Assembly: GCA_017510335.1 (NCBI GenBank)
Contig: JAFWNM010000010.1
Location: 1-64,000, forward strand
DNA length: 64,000 nucleotides
Origin: Paracoccaceae bacterium
GTDB taxonomy: Bacteria; Pseudomonadota; Alphaproteobacteria; Rhodobacterales; Rhodobacteraceae
Reading direction: 5' to 3'
The translations under genes were made by a program, and so were the position numbers. Numbering within the stretch: the stretch's first letter is position 1; the number at the start of each line of letters is the position of its first letter. Under the pieces are notes generated by a model. That model was given only the letters and a program-made list of their open reading frames with translations. It was not told the origin of the DNA and searched no databases. Shown here piece after piece: positions 61,513 through 64,000 of this stretch.

Positions 61513-62093
61513 TTGAGCGGCTCCGAGATCAACTCACTTTGAATCAATTCAACACCGTCAACAGTGACAACAAGGGCGGGATTCTGCCCGCGACGCAACG
61601 ACAAAGGGATCACGTCGCCCAATTGCGCGTCGCCTGCATGGACCGCAACTGGCACCTGAACGGGGTTTATTTCGCGAAATCCCATCTGGCGCGGGCCAGT
61701 AGCCCCAATAATGTCGATGCTTCCATCTGCAGTCTTCAGCGTTATGTCGGCATTCGTCAGGTTAACAAGTGCCAGCATGACACGGGCCGGGTCCCGCGCG
61801 GGTTCCTGAAATAATGTCGTTCCATCTGGCTGCCCACCCAGAACTGTATACGACGCCCCCGCTTCGGCACCATCAAGTCCAGTGGCCCGCACGACCCGGT
61901 AGGCCGGACTGGAAAGACCATCACCTGACACATCAATCCCGAACACAGTGGTGGGCGCGTCAACACCAATGAAACGCACGAACGCGGCATCATCAGGAAC
62001 AGGAGCGTCATAAAGCGCTTCCTCTTGCGCGGAAACCGGGACGCCACCGAAGCTAAAGGACAATAGGATCAAAACGAACAAGTGTCGCATCAT
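61509..62093 (-). CDS. AlgF-like periplasmic acetylation protein
   Basis: This 194-residue exported protein has a signal peptide of about 22 residues (LFVLILLSFSFGGVPVSAQ). Mature-part patterns such as ALYDAPVPDDAAFVRFIG and VMLALVNLTNADITLKTADGSI match the AlgF family of alginate O-acetylation adaptors. I start at the ATG at 62093, preceded by GGGGAA; a second ATG follows directly. It is the first gene of the algF-algI-algX-algX module. No polymer synthase is in the window, so the polysaccharide is unknown. Confidence 0.8.
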   Translation of the reverse strand: MMRHLFVLILLSFSFGGVPVSAQEEALYDAPVPDDAAFVRFIGVDAPTTVFGIDVSGDGLSSPAYRVVRATGLDGAEAGASYTVLGGQPDGTTLFQEPARDPARVMLALVNLTNADITLKTADGSIDIIGATGPRQMGFREINPVQVPVAVHAGDAQLGDVIPLSLRRGQNPALVVTVDGVELIQSELISEPLN

Positions 62094-62448
62094 GGCTGAA
62101 ATTCCCCTGCTGCCAAGATTGGCCAAGTCGCTTTCAAATCAGTGCTGGGATAAAGCCATACTTGGCGAGGAGATCAAGTGTTTTTCGCTTCACGGCGCGT
62201 CAGGTTCTGCCAGATTGCCCGAATTCGGGCAAATCGAACTACAGTTCTGGTCATCGTGACCCATGTTTCAGCAAGGATGAGGGTGAAATGCGCCCCCTCA
62301 AAAGGGTGCGTATAATCTTTCCTTGATTGGCGCAGCGGGGTTGCCCCGCGACGGCTGGCAAACCCCTTCCCTGCCGAACGAACGGCGCGCGCCTGCACGG
62401 CACCCCAATTCCCAAAAGCGCCGCATTGCGGCTTCGGGAACTGTGGAA
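62094..62448. other. Gap between tRNA-Leu and AlgF-like gene, with palindrome
   Basis: I see no convincing gene in this 355-bp stretch, through which leftward tRNA transcripts would run. It holds a perfect 18-bp palindrome TTGCCCGAATTCGGGCAA (62215-62232), 122 bp before the AlgF-like start, a candidate operator or hairpin for that operon. A leftward frame at 62174-62398 has no family resemblance. Confidence 0.45.
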
Positions 62449-62535
62449 TGGTGGCCCCTGAGGGACTCGAACCCTCACGCCCATACGAGCCTCAGATTTT
62501 AAGTCTGGTCTGTCTACCAGTTCCAGCAAGGGGCC
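62449..62535 (-). tRNA. tRNA-Leu (UAA)
   Basis: Read leftward, this 87-nt gene folds into a class II tRNA: acceptor stem GGCCCCT with AGGGGCC, an anticodon arm CAGA-CTTAAAA-TCTG with anticodon TAA, a long variable arm (GGCTCGTATGGGCGT area), and a T arm with GGTTCGAGTCC. The 3' CCA is encoded. It stands alone between the AlgF-like and deacetylase genes. Confidence 0.93.
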
Positions 62536-62796
62536 TGATGCTGTCCTCTATCCACAGTAATTTGGTTTCTCAAGTTGAAATTCCTGTCCCGACACTGGGC
62601 GCGGCGCGCCAACAGGGCGCCAAGTGCATGTTGTATCTTTGGAATTCAGGCAGAACCCCTGAATATGGGGGCAGAATTTTTCAACCATCTGCGGCAAGCT
62701 GCCCTGGCAAAGCGCCGCAACAGACCACGTTTGCAGACCGTCACACCCGCTGCCACGACGGGCCGATCTTGCGTGACACAGACGGCCGCCCCCCCT

Positions 62797-62816
62797 ATGC
62801 GCCTTTTGCGGCGCAT
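62797..62816 (-). terminator. Hairpin after the divergent polysaccharide deacetylase gene
   Basis: ATGCGCC (62797-62803) pairs with GGCGCAT (62810-62816) around TTTTGC, three bases past the leftward stop codon. It may be a simple terminator without a T run on that strand. Confidence 0.5.
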
Positions 62817-62819
62817 CCA

Positions 62820-64000
62820 TTACTGCCGCTGCAAGATGGCGGACACTGGAACAAGGCTGATCTGGTCCACCCGCCCTTCGGATTGCCACAAATCCAGGGC
62901 ATCCAGCGTCGATTGGGTGCTGGCTTCACCAAATACCATCACAAACCCGACCTGACTTGCCTGAAATACCGCACGGTCCAGAAAACGCCGGATGGTGATT
63001 GCGCTTTCGCCTTCGGCGTCAAGGATGCGGAACACTTCGGCATGGGGCACCCCCATCGCAGCGGCACTGCGCGCCGCCTGCCCCAGCCCACCCGCGAAGG
63101 TTACAAGCCCGTAGCCATCGCGCGCAAGAACCTTCATCACCTCGGATGATAGGCGCGTGTTGCGCCCGAAACCATCGCGCGGCAAATCGATCACGCCCGC
63201 AGCCAGCGGCACATTCTCGAAATAGGCCCCGAACGTGACATCTATATCGGACGCTGTGGCCCCGGCGGGAATGCCATTGGCCAAAATCAGCACTTCCTTG
63301 CCGGCTTCGTGATACAGCTGCGCAGCTTCTGTGGCGCTTGGGTCCATGGGGTTCAGCGCCACGGTGAAGGGCAGATCACGCGCCGCCAGGTCCCGCCGCA
63401 ACGGCATGGGCAAGCCGGGGTCATTCAGCACGATCGCCATGAAGGGCCGGTCTGCGGTGTCATCAACCGCAATGGCATTGCGTTCCAGCGCTGTGCGGGT
63501 CACTTCCGCGGGCGCGGCGTCCGCGTCATCAGTGGCGACGGGCAGCGCAGACACGGTCGCGCGCGGCGGCGGGGGCAAGCCGGGCATGCCCGCATTGCGG
63601 GTTCCGGGCATCGCCGCGCCAGTCTGGGCGTCTGTGGGGGTGCCATCGGGGGCGTCGGTGGGGTCTGGCACAGGTTCTGCCATGTCACTGGCCGGGGCTT
63701 GCGCTTCGGGGACGACACCCTGCGGCTGATCTTGATCATCCTGTGGCGGGGCCGCATCATCAGTGTCTGTTCCCCCGGTCGCGGCGGGCAATGGTGCGGG
63801 CAGCGAGGGGGGCATGTCCCCCCCCGCCCCCGGCGCGCGGCCTGTGCCCTGCGCAACAGGGGACAATGCAAGCCGCATGTCCTGCCGGACCGGCGCGGGG
63901 GGCGTGTCGGCGGACATATCCGCTTGCATCTCGGGTGTGGCGCCTGCATCTGGCGCAACCGCGACAGGGGGTTGCACCGGCGCGGGGCGGTCGGCGGCAG
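62820..64000 (-). CDS. Divergent polysaccharide deacetylase family protein, 5'-truncated
   Basis: The gene runs leftward off the window end, so its start is missing; the frame is open to the last base. The visible part has a long low-complexity region rich in Pro, Ala and Asp (first 150 residues), then the domain PFMAIVLNDPGLPMPLRRDL, VALNPMDPSATEAAQLYHEAGKEVLI and GVIDLPRDGFGRNTRLSSEV of the family often called DUF610/YibQ. Members are envelope proteins of unclear activity. In many alphaproteobacteria the gene lies between ctpA and rppH, but here those two are directly adjacent at 7953-7963. Confidence 0.85.
   Translation of the reverse strand, partial: AADRPAPVQPPVAVAPDAGATPEMQADMSADTPPAPVRQDMRLALSPVAQGTGRAPGAGGDMPPSLPAPLPAATGGTDTDDAAPPQDDQDQPQGVVPEAQAPASDMAEPVPDPTDAPDGTPTDAQTGAAMPGTRNAGMPGLPPPPRATVSALPVATDDADAAPAEVTRTALERNAIAVDDTADRPFMAIVLNDPGLPMPLRRDLAARDLPFTVALNPMDPSATEAAQLYHEAGKEVLILANGIPAGATASDIDVTFGAYFENVPLAAGVIDLPRDGFGRNTRLSSEVMKVLARDGYGLVTFAGGLGQAARSAAAMGVPHAEVFRILDAEGESAITIRRFLDRAVFQASQVGFVMVFGEASTQSTLDALDLWQSEGRVDQISLVPVSAILQRQ

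Noticed and set aside
62548-62889. Leftward 113-residue open frame
   Set aside because: Overlaps the deacetylase end in another frame and has no recognisable domain.
1-64000. CRISPR array, prophage or insertion sequence
   Set aside because: No regularly spaced direct repeats, no transposase or phage structural genes were seen. The dispersed repeats are non-coding and short.

Overview
The window reads as chromosomal DNA of an alphaproteobacterium, most likely of the Rhodobacteraceae/Roseobacter group. The reasons are high G+C coding DNA, the order gpmI-envC-ctpA-rppH and lysC-ptsP, PotABCD and TRAP transporters, DUF1178 and DUF2218 proteins, and family-typical regulators. This placement comes from protein recognition only; no rRNA gene is present.

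Region 1 (1-21430) is mostly housekeeping. It holds a DUF1178 protein, a periplasmic glutathione peroxidase overlapping a histone-deacetylase-like hydrolase, lysC-ptsP, a GNAT enzyme, a flavin reductase, and a leftward block argG > gpmI > envC > ctpA > rppH. A thioesterase-ilvA pair follows, then a divergent HPt and response-regulator/phosphatase pair, an alpha/beta hydrolase, hisN, an XRE regulator, a quinone oxidoreductase and a Bax-inhibitor-1 protein.

Region 2 (21472-25996) is an iron/siderophore ABC uptake operon with a MarR gene at its end. It is divergent from a DUF2218 gene across a strong dyad.

Region 3 (26066-37076) is a LysR gene divergent from a tightly packed ten-gene catabolic operon: PotB-C-D-A, a class III aminotransferase, a beta-keto acid cleavage enzyme, a GNAT, an acetylpolyamine-amidohydrolase-like deacetylase, DgcA and DgcN. 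It looks like uptake and breakdown of an acylated amine or D-amino acid.

Region 4 (37280-48008) combines a TRAP transporter, four class III CoA-transferases, a two-subunit 2-hydroxyacyl-CoA dehydratase-like enzyme and a MarR regulator. Three copies of a GTTCAT-N3-ATGAAC palindrome lie 20-30 bp before the three structural transcription units, so I read it as one regulon. No dehydratase activator ATPase is present, and two of the CoA-transferases lack the usual catalytic Asp. This is my best candidate for an undescribed pathway.

Region 5 (48044-53812) is a cyanate uptake and detoxification operon (ABC transporter plus cynS). It has a recognisable sigma-54 promoter, tandem upstream palindromes and a divergent enhancer-binding protein whose GAFTGA loop reads GAFPGA.

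Region 6 (53827-62093) holds a small unknown protein, a 996-residue beta-helix/RTX/dockerin-like surface protein, and an AlgF-AlgI-AlgX-like polysaccharide O-acetylation module, one gene of which is visibly AT-rich. The window ends with tRNA-Leu(UAA) and a partial divergent polysaccharide deacetylase gene.

A dispersed repeat of about 104 bp occurs three times, with a fourth fragment. In two copies it supplies the stop codon of the neighbouring gene. A second, short hairpin repeat occurs twice. I saw no insertion sequence, phage or CRISPR array.
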